From: Scytonema tolypothrichoides VB-61278
Lineage (GTDB): Bacteria; Cyanobacteriota; Cyanobacteriia; Cyanobacteriales; Nostocaceae
NCBI RefSeq assembly: GCF_000828085.3
Contig: NZ_JXCA02000022.1
Span: 418,517-476,298 of the forward strand
Direction of reading: 5' to 3'
Length of the DNA: 57,782 bases
Position 1 is the first letter of the stretch; every line of letters starts with the position of its first letter. The notes under the pieces are model-generated. The model was not told the origin of the DNA, ran no database searches, and worked only from the letters and a program-made list of their open reading frames with translations. Made by a program: the position numbers and the translations under genes. Of the stretch, positions 35,832 to 44,126 are shown piece after piece.

Positions 35832-36785
35832 TTACTCTATCAATGCATATTCACGAGTTGGAGACTCAACGACGGGTTTTTGTCCCCGAAGTACCGAGTT
35901 ACCACTAAATAGCTGTCGCTGGTCGATGGGGGATGGGTTGAGCCAGTCTGACTCCTGCATTTGACCGCTTTGGCTGTAAGCAGTAAGTGCATTTTCATAA
36001 CAGACAGCTCGTATATGCGCTTCTGGAATTCCCCTTTCTCCCATGAGTTGGGCAGTCTTGGGAACCGCGAGTGGATCGCTGACTCCCCAATCAGCACTGC
36101 TGTCTACGATGATGCGATCGCACCCGTACTGGCGTACAACCTCAACCATGCGAGCATTCCCCATTTTGGTATTAGGGTAAATTGTAAAAGCTGCCCAAAA
36201 ACCCCGATCCAAAACTTCCTGCACAGTCTCTTCGTTGTTGTGATCCACAATCACTTTTGATGGATCTAATCCATGCTCGATACAGACATCCATACTGTGA
36301 CTAGTGCCCGCTTTTTTATTGCGGTGAGGTGTGTGAATCATCACCAGCATATCCAGTTCTCTTGCGAGTTCTAGCTGCAAGCGGAAGTATTTGTCTTCTT
36401 GCGGAGTCATGTCATCGTAACCAATTTCACCAATGGCTACAACTCCTTCTTTGCAAGCGTATAAAGGCAAAAGTTCCATAACTTGCTCTGCCAATGGTTC
36501 ATTATTGGCTTCTTTGGAGTTCAACCCAATTGTACAGTAGTGTTTTATACCAAACTGTGCAGCACGGAATCGCTCCCACCCCACTAAGCTGCTAAAGTAA
36601 TCTTGGAATGAGCCAACACTTGTACGGGGTTGTCCAAACCAGAAGGCAGGTTCAATCACAGCGACAATGCCAGACTCCCGCATCTTTTGGTAGTCGTCGG
36701 TTGTGCGGGAACTCATGTGAATGTGAGGATCTATATATATCATGGAACTGGTGTTCATAGTGCTTGTTTTGTAGTCAACGCTCAA
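35832..36785 (-). CDS. eboB: EboB: TatD-like metal-dependent hydrolase
   Basis: A 317-residue TIM-barrel hydrolase. Metal-binding positions are visible in YIDPHIHMSSRTTDDYQK, the Glu of VAIGEIGYDDMTPQED, the His in VMIHTPHRNK, the His in VIVDHNNEETV and the Asp in IIVDSSADWGVSDP. TatD relatives are nucleases or amidohydrolases, but the ebo member acts on an unknown compound. The ATG used gives a 14-residue lead before the conserved start MIYIDPHIHM; a later start is possible. It is 13 nt after eboA. Confidence 0.88.
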   Translation of the reverse strand: MSVDYKTSTMNTSSMIYIDPHIHMSSRTTDDYQKMRESGIVAVIEPAFWFGQPRTSVGSFQDYFSSLVGWERFRAAQFGIKHYCTIGLNSKEANNEPLAEQVMELLPLYACKEGVVAIGEIGYDDMTPQEDKYFRLQLELARELDMLVMIHTPHRNKKAGTSHSMDVCIEHGLDPSKVIVDHNNEETVQEVLDRGFWAAFTIYPNTKMGNARMVEVVRQYGCDRIIVDSSADWGVSDPLAVPKTAQLMGERGIPEAHIRAVCYENALTAYSQSGQMQESDWLNPSPIDQRQLFSGNSVLRGQKPVVESPTREYALIE

Positions 36786-36798
36786 GAATTAGGGTTCA

Positions 36799-37704
36799 TT
36801 ACTCTGGACTTTGCGTAGCAGTTAAGCTATTCCAAGTCAGATGCCCTGCTTGAATGAGGGTTTGTAGGTTTGGATAACGGGTAAGGAGTGTTTGAGCTTG
36901 TGGTAAAGGACATTCAGAAGTGGCGATCGCCGCTGCTGCTTGTTGAACTGGATCCGCGTCTTGTATTGCTCGCTCTAAATCCGCTAACATCGCATCATTG
37001 GCAAATCGCCCCACCAGTCGCCAAAGTTCGGGAGAGACTGTACGCTTTGCAGCCCAGCGTTCATGGGCGTAGTCAACCAGCATCCTAGCTAGTTCTGGAT
37101 TTGCACGTTCCTCAAGTCCTTGAATCAGATGTAAAGAGCTGCCCACAAATAAGGCTTTCAACACCATCTGATTCCAAGCAAGGTCACTTAGATACTCTGC
37201 TGGATAGGAATTTCGCAAAGCGACAGCGTTGAAAACTGCCGTCATATTACTGCGAACTCCCTCAGCCGCACGAGCGCGAAACTTTTCTGGGTAAGGCAAA
37301 AGCGGTAATGTTTGGTAAAGTGCCACTAACTCTCCCATATCAGCGGCTGTAAAAACTCGTTCCAAGGTTTGTAAGTACTTCTGCTCGTTATCCTGTGGTA
37401 AACTCAGTACCAGTAAGGCGCGAGCAGCTTGATCGACACTCCAATGACTAGGAAACCAACCTGTCTGGGCAGAACAGGCTGCTTCTAGTTCCGCTTTTGT
37501 CAGTTGTAAATCGTTTTTGCCTGTATAACGAGGCACAGCGCTAAAAGCACTGAAAAATACTAGCGTATTGACAGCGGTTTTGATTTGCTCTATCTTCTGT
37601 TCTAGCCAGGTAAGAGCTTGACTATTAAGGCGTTGCTTCAGCCAACCATGCAGTAACTCATTAGCACTAATTGTTGTTTTTTCCAAATAACTTGTGCAAA
37701 CCAT
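36799..37704 (-). CDS. eboA: EboA-domain protein
   Basis: A 301-residue soluble, mostly helical protein. LQLTKAELEAACSAQTGW, HWSVDQAARALLVLSLP, FTAADMGELVALYQTLPLLP and RAAEGVRSNMTAVFNAVALR are characteristic of the EboA domain. The end resembles HEAT-like helices (PVQQAAAAIATSECPL). It carries no catalytic motif and may be an adaptor. It is first in eboA-eboB-eboC, 120 nt after scyF, with a hairpin in the spacer, and in other scytonemin producers too the ebo genes follow scyF or lie in a satellite cluster. Confidence 0.88.
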   Translation of the reverse strand: MVCTSYLEKTTISANELLHGWLKQRLNSQALTWLEQKIEQIKTAVNTLVFFSAFSAVPRYTGKNDLQLTKAELEAACSAQTGWFPSHWSVDQAARALLVLSLPQDNEQKYLQTLERVFTAADMGELVALYQTLPLLPYPEKFRARAAEGVRSNMTAVFNAVALRNSYPAEYLSDLAWNQMVLKALFVGSSLHLIQGLEERANPELARMLVDYAHERWAAKRTVSPELWRLVGRFANDAMLADLERAIQDADPVQQAAAAIATSECPLPQAQTLLTRYPNLQTLIQAGHLTWNSLTATQSPE

Positions 37705-37753
37705 TACTTTATAAGTATTTAGTTATGTAATAGATCTAAAATTTTTAGAAATA

Positions 37754-37779
37754 CGTTCCCAAGCTACAGCCTGGGAACG
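37754..37779. terminator. Hairpin in the scyF-eboA spacer
   Basis: CGTTCCCA (37754-37761) and TGGGAACG (37772-37779) form an 8-bp stem that can be extended inward (AGCTACAGC loop). There is no clear T-run on the gene strand; it may attenuate or process the transcript. The motif is a common cyanobacterial repeat. Confidence 0.5.
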
Positions 37780-37824
37780 AGGCTAAACAAAATTAAGGTT
37801 GAGGAAGTACAAAACTACAAGTGT

Positions 37825-39024
37825 CTAAACAGCAGCTTTTTCTGGTTCCTCTAAACTGAGGGTTGCCTTTTGCTGCTTTTTCCGCAATGTGGTAGCAGTA
37901 GCGCCAATTCCCAACAAGCCTAAACCTAATAGTGAGGCAGGTTCAGGTACTTTGGTTGCACCATCCTTGACTACGTTCAACACTTGAACGCGACCTTGGA
38001 AGAAATCGCCCACATACAGCTTGCCATTTTTAAGGGTTGTGCCACCCGTCCAGTTAAATCTGCCGGGAGTGAGGTCGAGGGGGTTGCCAAAAGGAGGACC
38101 AGTTAATGCTGGAGGCGGTACAGGGTTACCTGATGCATCGCGGGCATTTTCACCGAAGGAAGTCAAGAACTTACCGTTTTTATCGAATACCTGAACGCGG
38201 CTGTTGATAGAATCAGCTACATAGACATTCTCTTCCTCGTCCACTTCGATGCCAATTGGCTGTTGAAGCTGTCCAGGTCCGCTACCTGCTGAACCAAATG
38301 CCAACAGAGGATTACCATTTGGATCGAGTACTTGAACGCGGTTGTTATACTGGTCAGCTACAAAGATATTTCCACTAACTGGAGAAATTCTTACACCTGC
38401 TACACCTTGGAATTGCCCAGGTGCAGTGCCTGCGGTGCCACCAATGACACCAATTTGCTGTCCGTCTGGTGTGAATTTAAGGATCCTTTCGCCGTTAAAA
38501 TCACCGACGTACACGTTGCCAGCTTTGTCAAATGTCACACCAGATGGTCCAAAGAACAATCTACCCTGTACGAGAGGGGTAAATGATCCATTTGCAAAGG
38601 ATCTAATAAAGTTACCCTGAGAATCGTACTGATTGATGCGGTTGTTGTAAACATCACCTGCATACAGATCCCCTGTTACTGGATTAAAGTCTACAGTTGT
38701 TGGCTCGTCAAACTGTCCGGGTCCTGTGCCACCGGAGCCAATTGCTCCAATATACTGACCGCTAGGATTAAATATTTCAATTTTGTTACCGAGGCTGTAG
38801 TTAGGAGTACCATCCGGGTTAACACCGCGTCCGTTAGATATGAGGGTATTACCTTTGCTATCTACCGCTATGCCTTGGGGAACAAATAGTTCGCCAGGAC
38901 CGAAACCAGGACTACCAATAGAGCGATCATACTGTAAGGTTAACGCCATCGCTTGGGCTGCAGCACCCGCTACCAGAAAGCCGGCACTGATTAAGGCAAG
39001 TGACAAATTCTTGACTAATCCCAT
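37825..39024 (-). CDS. scyF: ScyF: exported NHL-repeat protein with PEP-CTERM tail
   Basis: A 399-residue protein. The signal peptide is residues 1-27 (LSLALISAGFLVAGAAAQAM). About six NHL blades follow (FGPGELFVPQGIAVDSKGN, GPGQFDEPTTVDFN, VYVADSINSRVQVFDKNGKF) and make a propeller. The C-terminus is PEP-CTERM: VPEPASLLGLGLLGIGATAT and a basic TLRKKQQK. Such proteins are sorted to the cell surface by exosortase. In scytonemin producers ScyF is thought to act in the periplasm at the late, oxidative stage, but no reaction is established. It is separated from scyE by a 172-nt spacer with three hairpins. Confidence 0.9.
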   Translation of the reverse strand: MGLVKNLSLALISAGFLVAGAAAQAMALTLQYDRSIGSPGFGPGELFVPQGIAVDSKGNTLISNGRGVNPDGTPNYSLGNKIEIFNPSGQYIGAIGSGGTGPGQFDEPTTVDFNPVTGDLYAGDVYNNRINQYDSQGNFIRSFANGSFTPLVQGRLFFGPSGVTFDKAGNVYVGDFNGERILKFTPDGQQIGVIGGTAGTAPGQFQGVAGVRISPVSGNIFVADQYNNRVQVLDPNGNPLLAFGSAGSGPGQLQQPIGIEVDEEENVYVADSINSRVQVFDKNGKFLTSFGENARDASGNPVPPPALTGPPFGNPLDLTPGRFNWTGGTTLKNGKLYVGDFFQGRVQVLNVVKDGATKVPEPASLLGLGLLGIGATATTLRKKQQKATLSLEEPEKAAV

Positions 39025-39070
39025 AGTGAATATTCTGTGTTATGAGTTATACTTTAACCTAGGTTTATGT

Positions 39071-39185
39071 AGTTCCCGGATCTAGTCTGGGAACTTCAAT
39101 TTTGTGTTGCTGTCTTTTTGAAAGACAGCTTTGTATTTGAGTTAGCATTTTATTTCTTGGGCATTCTTTGGTATAGCCCAAGAAA
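39071..39185. other. Three hairpins in the scyE-scyF spacer
   Basis: AGTTCCC/GGGAACT (39071-39077 with 39089-39095), GCTGTCTTT/AAAGACAGC (39109-39117 with 39121-39129) and TTTCTTGGGC/GCCCAAGAAA (39153-39162 with 39176-39185). All are perfect stems of 7-10 bp. The last one stands 12 nt after the scyE stop. Confidence 0.7.
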
Positions 39186-39196
39186 CAAACAAGGAA

Positions 39197-40525
39197 TTAG
39201 ATACTTTCTACCTTCGCCAACAGTTGCTCTTGGCGCTTGCGTTTCATTGCTTTTGCGCCTAAAGCCGCAGTTGCTAATACAGCAACCACAGAAGCGGGTT
39301 CAGGAACTTTTGTCGCGCCGCCACCAGAGTTGAGAGCAATCTTGACGAGTTGTCCTCCTCGTTCCCCTGGTGCGAGTCTGGCACGGTTTGATGTATATAA
39401 ATTACCATCAGGACCGAAAAATAATCCAGAAGCTGCTTCTAGTCCATTACCACTGATGATAGTTTCGCGAGTACCATCCTTGGCAATTTTGATGATAGAA
39501 CCACTGATATCACCGATGATATTACCGCCCTGTTCAATTGCCTTCCACTCTGACTGATTGATGTGTTGCAAGGCATACAAATTGCCTTCAGAGTCGTATG
39601 TTACACCAGTCAGTTGTGTAAATCCATCAGCGATGGTTTTTATTGACAAATCATCTGGGTTAACAGAATAGATACGTGCTTTACCTTCTGGATAAGGAAA
39701 AGCAGTGTATTCAGAAAGTGTCAAGCTACCATCAGGAGCAACTGCGATACCTGTGGGAACTGATTGAGCATTTGGATTAAATTGAAGTGCTTCCTCTGTC
39801 AGACCTTCAGGAAGAGTAGGATATTGAAGGGTACTCGGGTCTAACAGTTTAGTAGGTAACGCAGCGACTTGCTCAATACCACTGCCATCGAGTCCCACCC
39901 TGTATATAACGTTAGAACCCCCATCAACCACATAAGCTTTATCACCTTTAATTGTGAAGCCATAGGGGTTGTTAATCACATCAGAGCCATCAGGATTAAA
40001 TGTGGCTTCATACTTTGCAAAATCAGCAAGACTTGTCAACGAACCGGTGCCCAAGTCGAGTTTGTAGAGCTGTCCCAGATCTGGACTTCCTAGCTTGGTA
40101 TCGCGCAAGTTCGGGTCTCCAGCTAAGCCATACAAAACATAAGCGTTACCTTTGGAATCAAATTTGAAGTCCGCAGGACCGGCACCTTGTTCCCCAGAAG
40201 GCGATAATGCTAGAGATGGGAGATTCGAGAGTACAGTTGTTTTCGTACCGTCTGGAGCAATTTTGACAACGGCACCAGTATTACCAGAACATAAAGGAAT
40301 ATATCCGGCGCTGGGTGATGGTATACAGTTGACTCCGCCGTTCCCATCTCCTCCGGAACCACTTTCTGCCAGATAAATATTGCCCTGTGAATCCCAGTCA
40401 AAATTTCGTGGGTTGTTAAGCTGGTCCGCAACTACTGACAGCGATGCTGCTCGCGCAGCTTGTGTTCCACAAGCAACAGCGGCACAAACGGAGAAAACTG
40501 TAAGAGCAAATGACTTGAATTTCAT
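39197..40525 (-). CDS. scyE: ScyE: exported propeller protein with PEP-CTERM tail
   Basis: A 442-residue protein of the ScyD/ScyE family. The signal peptide is residues 1-27 (FALTVFSVCAAVACGTQAAR). The body opens NPRNFDWDSQGNIYLAESGS and has FKFDSKGNAYVLYGLAGDPN, VPTGIAVAPDGSLTLSEYTA and YDSEGNLYALQHINQS; it ends with PEP-CTERM KVPEPASVVAVLATAALGAK and a basic KRKRQ. It is clearly a paralogue of ScyD (same block order, FPxPEGxAxIY and LYALQH motifs). Its role lies in the periplasmic phase of scytonemin formation, with the reaction not established. Confidence 0.92.
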   Translation of the reverse strand: MKFKSFALTVFSVCAAVACGTQAARAASLSVVADQLNNPRNFDWDSQGNIYLAESGSGGDGNGGVNCIPSPSAGYIPLCSGNTGAVVKIAPDGTKTTVLSNLPSLALSPSGEQGAGPADFKFDSKGNAYVLYGLAGDPNLRDTKLGSPDLGQLYKLDLGTGSLTSLADFAKYEATFNPDGSDVINNPYGFTIKGDKAYVVDGGSNVIYRVGLDGSGIEQVAALPTKLLDPSTLQYPTLPEGLTEEALQFNPNAQSVPTGIAVAPDGSLTLSEYTAFPYPEGKARIYSVNPDDLSIKTIADGFTQLTGVTYDSEGNLYALQHINQSEWKAIEQGGNIIGDISGSIIKIAKDGTRETIISGNGLEAASGLFFGPDGNLYTSNRARLAPGERGGQLVKIALNSGGGATKVPEPASVVAVLATAALGAKAMKRKRQEQLLAKVESI

Positions 40526-40738
40526 AGTTATTTAGATTGAGATCGAGTGTTGGTAGTTGTGGAATGTTGTACGGTCTCAGAAATAAAGAGTCGCAGTGAC
40601 TGGGATGTGGAAATCAAGCATCTACCGCGACAGTCCCTCCAAGTTCAGAGGAACTGGTATTGCACCCGCTTGAAACTTGTTGTTAAAATTGCGGGAATCT
40701 CGTTCTTGTGTTGAGCAGAGACTATTGTCTTTTACTCA

Positions 40739-41860
40739 TCAAACAGACCTTGGATTCTCAATTCTTATGACTTGCCCTTTTCCTGGCAGACCGCCTCGAT
40801 TGATCACATAAAGCGCATCATCCGGACCAATAGTTAATCCACTAGGTGCCTCTAGCCCATCACCACTGAGAATAGTTGTGCGAGTGCCATCCTGTGCTAT
40901 TTTGATCAGACTTCCATCCAGATTTCCTTTCCAGCCAGAGGAATTCATGTGTTGCAATGCATACAAGTTGCCTTGCGCATCGAAAGCCAAGTCAATCAGT
41001 TGTGTAAAGCCATCAGCATAAACTGTTACTTGACCATCAGCATCCACTCGGTAGATTTTTGCTCCACCTTCTGGGAAAGGAAAACCAGTGAATGTACTGA
41101 CGTAATAAGCACCATCTAGACCTTTGGCAATTCCTGTTGGTACAGATTGAATCGTTATTTGCGATGGTGTCGCATTACGATAAGCGCTGGGAGGTGGTAC
41201 ATGTCCCCGGTCAAAATTTTGCGAGTTAAAACCAGGAAATATTGGATTAATAACCGGCTGTTGTGGAAGTACAGCGATTGTTTCCAAATGACTTCCATCG
41301 GTGCCTACACTCAGCAAATCGTTTGCACCCGGATCAACAACAACAATCTTGTCGCCATCTATTAAAAAAGTCAGGGGATTACTGACAACATCGCCTCCGT
41401 CAGGATTATGAGTCAGTTCATAGTTGGCTATATCGGCAACAGTCGTCCACGAATTCGTCTCGAAATCGGGAGTGATAATTTTTCCTAAGTCAGTCTCACC
41501 AAATGTGCTGTCGCGTAAGGCAGGATTTGCAGCGTACCCAACGAGAACATAAGGCTTACCTGTAGTATCAAATTTTATATCGTGAGGACCAGCGGCTCCA
41601 GTACCATCTGGAAATGCCAAGGAAGGGAGTCCAGTCAATATACGTTCTATTGTATCATTATTTACTTTTAAAATTGCACCAGTTGTGCCAAAAAGTAAAG
41701 AACCTTGACCACTTGGTGATGGAACACAAGCTCCATCTCCCCCCGTACCAGCCTGTGTAATATAGAGACTACCGTCAGGACCAAAGCTTAGACCTTTGGG
41801 ATTGTCAAGACCATCAGCAAGTACCGTGAAAGACGTAATAGTAAGTTGTTCCAGTTTCAT
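40739..41860 (-). CDS. scyD: ScyD: propeller protein without signal peptide
   Basis: A 373-residue paralogue of ScyE. Shared blocks: DGLDNPKGLSFGPDGSLYIT, GPHDIKFDTTGKPYVLVGYA, SVPTGIAKGLDGAYYVSTFT, FPFPEGGAKIYRVD, LYALQHMNSSGWKG and GDGLEAPSGLTIGPDDALYV. It starts directly with MKLEQLTITSFTVLADGLDN, so it has no hydrophobic signal, and it stops at RIENPRSV without a PEP-CTERM segment. As read, it should stay in the cytoplasm, unlike ScyE and ScyF. An upstream start giving a signal peptide was not found: the region before the ATG is a heptamer-rich spacer. Confidence 0.9.
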   Translation of the reverse strand: MKLEQLTITSFTVLADGLDNPKGLSFGPDGSLYITQAGTGGDGACVPSPSGQGSLLFGTTGAILKVNNDTIERILTGLPSLAFPDGTGAAGPHDIKFDTTGKPYVLVGYAANPALRDSTFGETDLGKIITPDFETNSWTTVADIANYELTHNPDGGDVVSNPLTFLIDGDKIVVVDPGANDLLSVGTDGSHLETIAVLPQQPVINPIFPGFNSQNFDRGHVPPPSAYRNATPSQITIQSVPTGIAKGLDGAYYVSTFTGFPFPEGGAKIYRVDADGQVTVYADGFTQLIDLAFDAQGNLYALQHMNSSGWKGNLDGSLIKIAQDGTRTTILSGDGLEAPSGLTIGPDDALYVINRGGLPGKGQVIRIENPRSV

Positions 41861-41968
41861 GTGTCACAACAGAGGTCGGCTTTAGATTTTATGTGTACAA
41901 GCTCCCATTGCTCATAACAAGCAACGGCAGCGTTTTCACCCTGAATATATAAAGTTATTTATTTGTTA

Positions 41969-42028
41969 TTAGTAGTTAGTAGTTAGTAGTTAGTTGTTTT
42001 ATGAACTACTAACTACTAACTACTCACT
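41969..42028. repeat. Heptamer repeat and hairpin between scyC and scyD
   Basis: Repeats of TAGTAGT/TAGTTAG (41969-41994) are followed by the complementary ACTACTAACTACTAACTACT (42005-42024). Together they form a long stem directly beyond the scyC stop at 42027. Confidence 0.75.
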
Positions 42029-42983
42029 ACTTAGCGTGCGGCATATAGCTCAGACCTTGAGCTAAAGTATCCACGTTACCAGCTTTGCCTTCCAAGATAC
42101 GCTTGATATTCAAGCTCTCAGAGCCAAAGTCTTCGATTTGGAGTTTGCCGTGAGCTGGTTGCTCACCTACTTTCCAGAAGGTGATCCGATGCTGGATGAA
42201 ACCAGGAGCTTCTGGATCCTTGAAAGCATGGGAGGTTGGGATCAGCAGCACCGGACAGCGCTGATAAAATCCGTAGTCTGGATAAAAGAACTCGTACTCC
42301 AGTAAGTACGATTCGTTAACAGGTTGCAGCCGCTGAGTCACTTTCACCTTTTGGTCATATTCATCGCGAAACTCTCCAGACTGACCAGAAATTTCGCCAT
42401 CTGCTCGCAGTAGGTGTGCCCAATCATCCATGTTTTTGAGGTCTGACAAATACTCAATCCCCATCTCTATTGGGGCATTAACATAGATGGTGTCGGTATC
42501 AACGTAGTAACGTCCTTTTGCTGCGGTCTTAAGACCAGCTTTGCGTTCCAAATTACCTTTGAGAGAACGACACTCGGAAGTGTGTACCGTGTGAATTCCC
42601 TCCATAATTAGGGGACTGCGCCGCTTGGGATCGACAAAGCTGACCCAGTGTAAGTACACGCCCTTTTCATCTGTTTCCGGCTCAACGTAGTCGGAGGGAA
42701 AAAGCAGGACAGGGTAAACCTGATAATATTTTTGATACTCTAACCCGCAGTGCCACTCAATGCCGTAAAAATTGGGGTGATCCAGTCTTTCGACATGATA
42801 ATAGAGTTTTGTCTGGTAGCCAGACGCAGTTCCGAGCCAGGTATCTTCGTCAATTTGCTCTTCCATCCGGCTGTAAAGCGTCCACTCGCCTAGGTTTTTG
42901 AGACTGCAAAGGTATTCATAAGCAGTCTCTGGCGAAGTCGCAACATATGCTGATGTTGCAAATGTATTTCTTTCAGTTACCAT
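42027..42983 (-). CDS. scyC: ScyC: cyclase of the scytonemin monomer
   Basis: A 318-residue protein that closes the ring of the ScyA product to the tricyclic ketone. It has no obvious catalytic motif but shows an internal repeat: residues 15-31 (SPETAYEYLCSLKNLGEW) match 169-186 (APIEMGIEYLSDLKNMDDW); YYQVYPVLLFPSDY matches FYQRCPVLLIPTSH; and SECRSLKGNLERKAG matches SESLNIKRILEGKAG. Each half resembles an SRPBCC/START-like fold (inference). It starts 11 nt after scyB; AGGAG precedes the ATG and follows the scyB stop, so the genes are translationally coupled. Confidence 0.92.
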   Translation of the reverse strand: MVTERNTFATSAYVATSPETAYEYLCSLKNLGEWTLYSRMEEQIDEDTWLGTASGYQTKLYYHVERLDHPNFYGIEWHCGLEYQKYYQVYPVLLFPSDYVEPETDEKGVYLHWVSFVDPKRRSPLIMEGIHTVHTSECRSLKGNLERKAGLKTAAKGRYYVDTDTIYVNAPIEMGIEYLSDLKNMDDWAHLLRADGEISGQSGEFRDEYDQKVKVTQRLQPVNESYLLEYEFFYPDYGFYQRCPVLLIPTSHAFKDPEAPGFIQHRITFWKVGEQPAHGKLQIEDFGSESLNIKRILEGKAGNVDTLAQGLSYMPHAK

Positions 42984-42994
42984 TTGTCACTCCT

Positions 42995-44071
42995 TTACGC
43001 CACAGCCATTGTTTTGAGATGTCTGGCTTTCAGGATTCTGTCTTCTGCCAACTGCTTAGAAGCATCGTTGGTAGTGATACCCTGCTTTTGCGCTCTATCA
43101 AAAATTTCAAGCAGCGTGTCGTAGATGTTATTCACTTGCTTGAAAGCTCTTTGTTCGTTGTAGCCAATCATTTCGTTGTAAACGTTGATTAGCCCACCTG
43201 CATTAATAACGTAATCTGGAGCATAAAGAATTTCTTGTGCTGCAAGCATTTGACCGTGGAGTACTTCTACTCCTAACTGATTGTTGGCAGCACCAGCAAT
43301 AACTGAAGCTTTAATGCGAGGAATCGTTTCACTATTGAGAATTCCGCCTAGAGCACAAGGGGAAAGTACATCGACATCCAGAGAGTAAATTTCATCTGGC
43401 TCCACAACTGTAGCACCAAAAAGACGTTTAACTTGATCTGTTTTATCTGGGCTTATATCGGTAACAAATAGTTTTGCTCCATGTTCGTGCAGGTGTCGGC
43501 AAAGATTTTGACCGACATTTCCTAGACCTTGAACGGCAACTTTCAACCCCTTGAGGTCTTGGGTTTGCAAACGAAACTCAACAGCAGCCTTGAGTCCTAG
43601 AAAAACTCCCCATGCGGTCACAGGAGCAGGTCCGCCTGAGCGCTCTTCTACCCCTACAACATATTGGGTTTCTTTGCTGATTGTTCTGACATCTTCCGGG
43701 GTCAAATTTACATCTTGACCTGTGATAAATCGTCCTTTAAGACTTTCGACAAAACGTCCGTAGGCTCTAAATAGATCTTCTGTCTTATTTTCAGGATTAG
43801 CAATAATAACTGCTTTGCCTCCACCAACTGGAATATTAGCACAAGCAGCTTTGTAAGTCATACCACGACTCAGACGAAGAGCGTCTTTTAACGCAGCAGC
43901 CTCACTGGCATAAGGCCACAATCGTGTCGCCCCCATTGCAGGTCCTAGACTCGTGTCATGGATGGCAATGATTGCCTTAATATCTGGGTCTTTTCCATGA
44001 CAGAAAAGAATCTGCTCATGACCCATCTCTGTAACAGTTTCAAAAAGGTTCACCCCAATCTCCTCGCTCAC
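42995..44071 (-). CDS. scyB: ScyB: tryptophan dehydrogenase (Leu/Phe dehydrogenase family)
   Basis: Oxidatively deaminates tryptophan to indole-3-pyruvate, the first dedicated substrate of ScyA. It has 358 residues. The two lysines of the family are in GMTYKAACANIPVGGGKAVI (Lys74 substrate, Lys86 catalytic) and the NAD fold is VAVQGLGNVGQNLCRHL. GPAMGATRLWPY and AGAANNQLG are further family motifs. The start is GTG at 44071 with AGGTGAT about 9 nt upstream. It follows scyA by 55 nt and is coupled with scyC. The length and all motifs are those of an active enzyme. Confidence 0.94.
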   Translation of the reverse strand: MSEEIGVNLFETVTEMGHEQILFCHGKDPDIKAIIAIHDTSLGPAMGATRLWPYASEAAALKDALRLSRGMTYKAACANIPVGGGKAVIIANPENKTEDLFRAYGRFVESLKGRFITGQDVNLTPEDVRTISKETQYVVGVEERSGGPAPVTAWGVFLGLKAAVEFRLQTQDLKGLKVAVQGLGNVGQNLCRHLHEHGAKLFVTDISPDKTDQVKRLFGATVVEPDEIYSLDVDVLSPCALGGILNSETIPRIKASVIAGAANNQLGVEVLHGQMLAAQEILYAPDYVINAGGLINVYNEMIGYNEQRAFKQVNNIYDTLLEIFDRAQKQGITTNDASKQLAEDRILKARHLKTMAVA

Positions 44072-44126
44072 CTATATATCACCTATGTGTTTGTAGTAAA
44101 CGCTGTTTGCGCTTACTACAAATTGA

